Assembly: GCA_016213895.1 (NCBI GenBank)
Contig: JACQZJ010000095.1
Location: 1-34,677 of the forward strand
Origin: Planctomycetota bacterium
Lineage (GTDB): Bacteria > Planctomycetota > B15-G4 > JADJEK01
Length of the DNA: 34,677 nt
Direction of reading: 5' to 3'
Shown: one piece after another, positions 34,583 through 34,677 of the stretch
How positions within the stretch are numbered: position 1 is the first letter of the stretch
Layout: each line of letters opens with the position of its first letter
Position numbers and translations under genes: made by a program
The notes under the pieces: model-generated
Databases searched by the model: none
What the model was told of the DNA's origin: nothing
The model's input: only the letters and a program-made list of their open reading frames with translations

Positions 34583-34677
34583 ATGAACAAACTCCGCTTG
34601 CCTGCGCTCGCCGCCGCCCTCTCCCGGGCGCGGCCCTCCCGGCGCCTGAGCGCCGTTCTTGGCCTGTGCTGCGTCCT
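34583..34677 (+). CDS. start of an unidentified gene with a signal-type N-terminus (runs off the window)
   Basis: ATG 34583 with GGAG 8 nt upstream opens a frame that stays open to the window edge (31 codons). The peptide begins MNKLRLPALAAALSRARPSR and goes on to a short hydrophobic stretch (LSAVLGLCCV), which looks like a signal peptide, possibly of a lipoprotein, with two cysteines. Too short to identify. It lies downstream of motif copy 4 and a candidate late flagellar promoter, so it may be part of the flagellar regulon. Confidence 0.5.
   Translation, partial: MNKLRLPALAAALSRARPSRRLSAVLGLCCV

Overview
This window is almost entirely a flagellar biogenesis cluster from a very GC-rich bacterium (about 70% G+C by eye). 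The presence of P-ring and L-ring genes (flgI, flgH, flgA) shows a Gram-negative-type envelope. There is no rRNA or other decisive marker. Barrel-less secretin-type and TPR proteins, expanded FlgK/FlgL/FliD and glycosyltransferase-TPR fusions make me lean towards Planctomycetota or a neighbouring deep phylum, but this is an inference and could be wrong. Many large ORFs antisense to the real genes are high-GC shadows and are not listed.

Layout. (1) 1-1470, minus: the 5' part of uvrA, running off the left edge. (2) 1668-2456, plus: a GT2 polyprenol-phosphate-type glycosyltransferase. (3) 2600-3784, plus: a secreted protein with secretin N0/N1-type domains but no secretin barrel. (4) 4023-12886, plus: a tightly packed rod/ring/hook-junction operon flgF-flgG-flgA-flgH-flgI-flgJ-flgN-flgK-flgL, preceded by a good sigma-54 (-24/-12) promoter. 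(5) 27362 down to 12913, minus: a very long, mostly overlapping operon. It begins with three unrecognised envelope genes (membrane anchor with TPR-like tail, STN-like domain plus TPR, coiled coil plus TPR). Then come a cytoplasmic histidine kinase, a sigma-54 activator (FlrBC/FlgSR type), a truncated flgB, flgC, fliE, fliF, fliG, fliH, fliI, fliJ, a MotE-like gene, fliL, fliM and fliN. (6) 27604-29111, plus: a GT2-TPR gene broken by a one-base frameshift. (7) 30629 to 29096, minus: motA-motB. (8) 30903-34463, plus: flagellin fliC with a strong terminator hairpin, then fliD-fliS and a FliT-like chaperone gene; a further secreted or membrane protein gene runs off the right edge.

How it works together. 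The kinase/activator pair would switch on sigma-54 promoters such as the one before flgF, giving rod, rings and hook-associated proteins. The minus operon supplies MS-ring, C-ring and export ATPase. Sigma-28-like sequences lie before motA, fliC, the GT2-TPR gene and the last gene, which fits a late class. Core export-gate genes (flhA, flhB, fliP, fliQ, fliR), hook genes (flgD, flgE, fliK), fliA, flgM and all chemotaxis genes are absent here and must lie elsewhere if the flagellum is functional.

Most notable: the barrel-less secretin plus the three-gene envelope module embedded in the flagellar operons (a candidate undescribed flagellum-associated periplasmic system); a 17-bp palindromic motif repeated at four places; the stop-less regulator running into a flgB that has lost its N-terminus; and FliM, MotB and FlgH proteins that lack standard family motifs.
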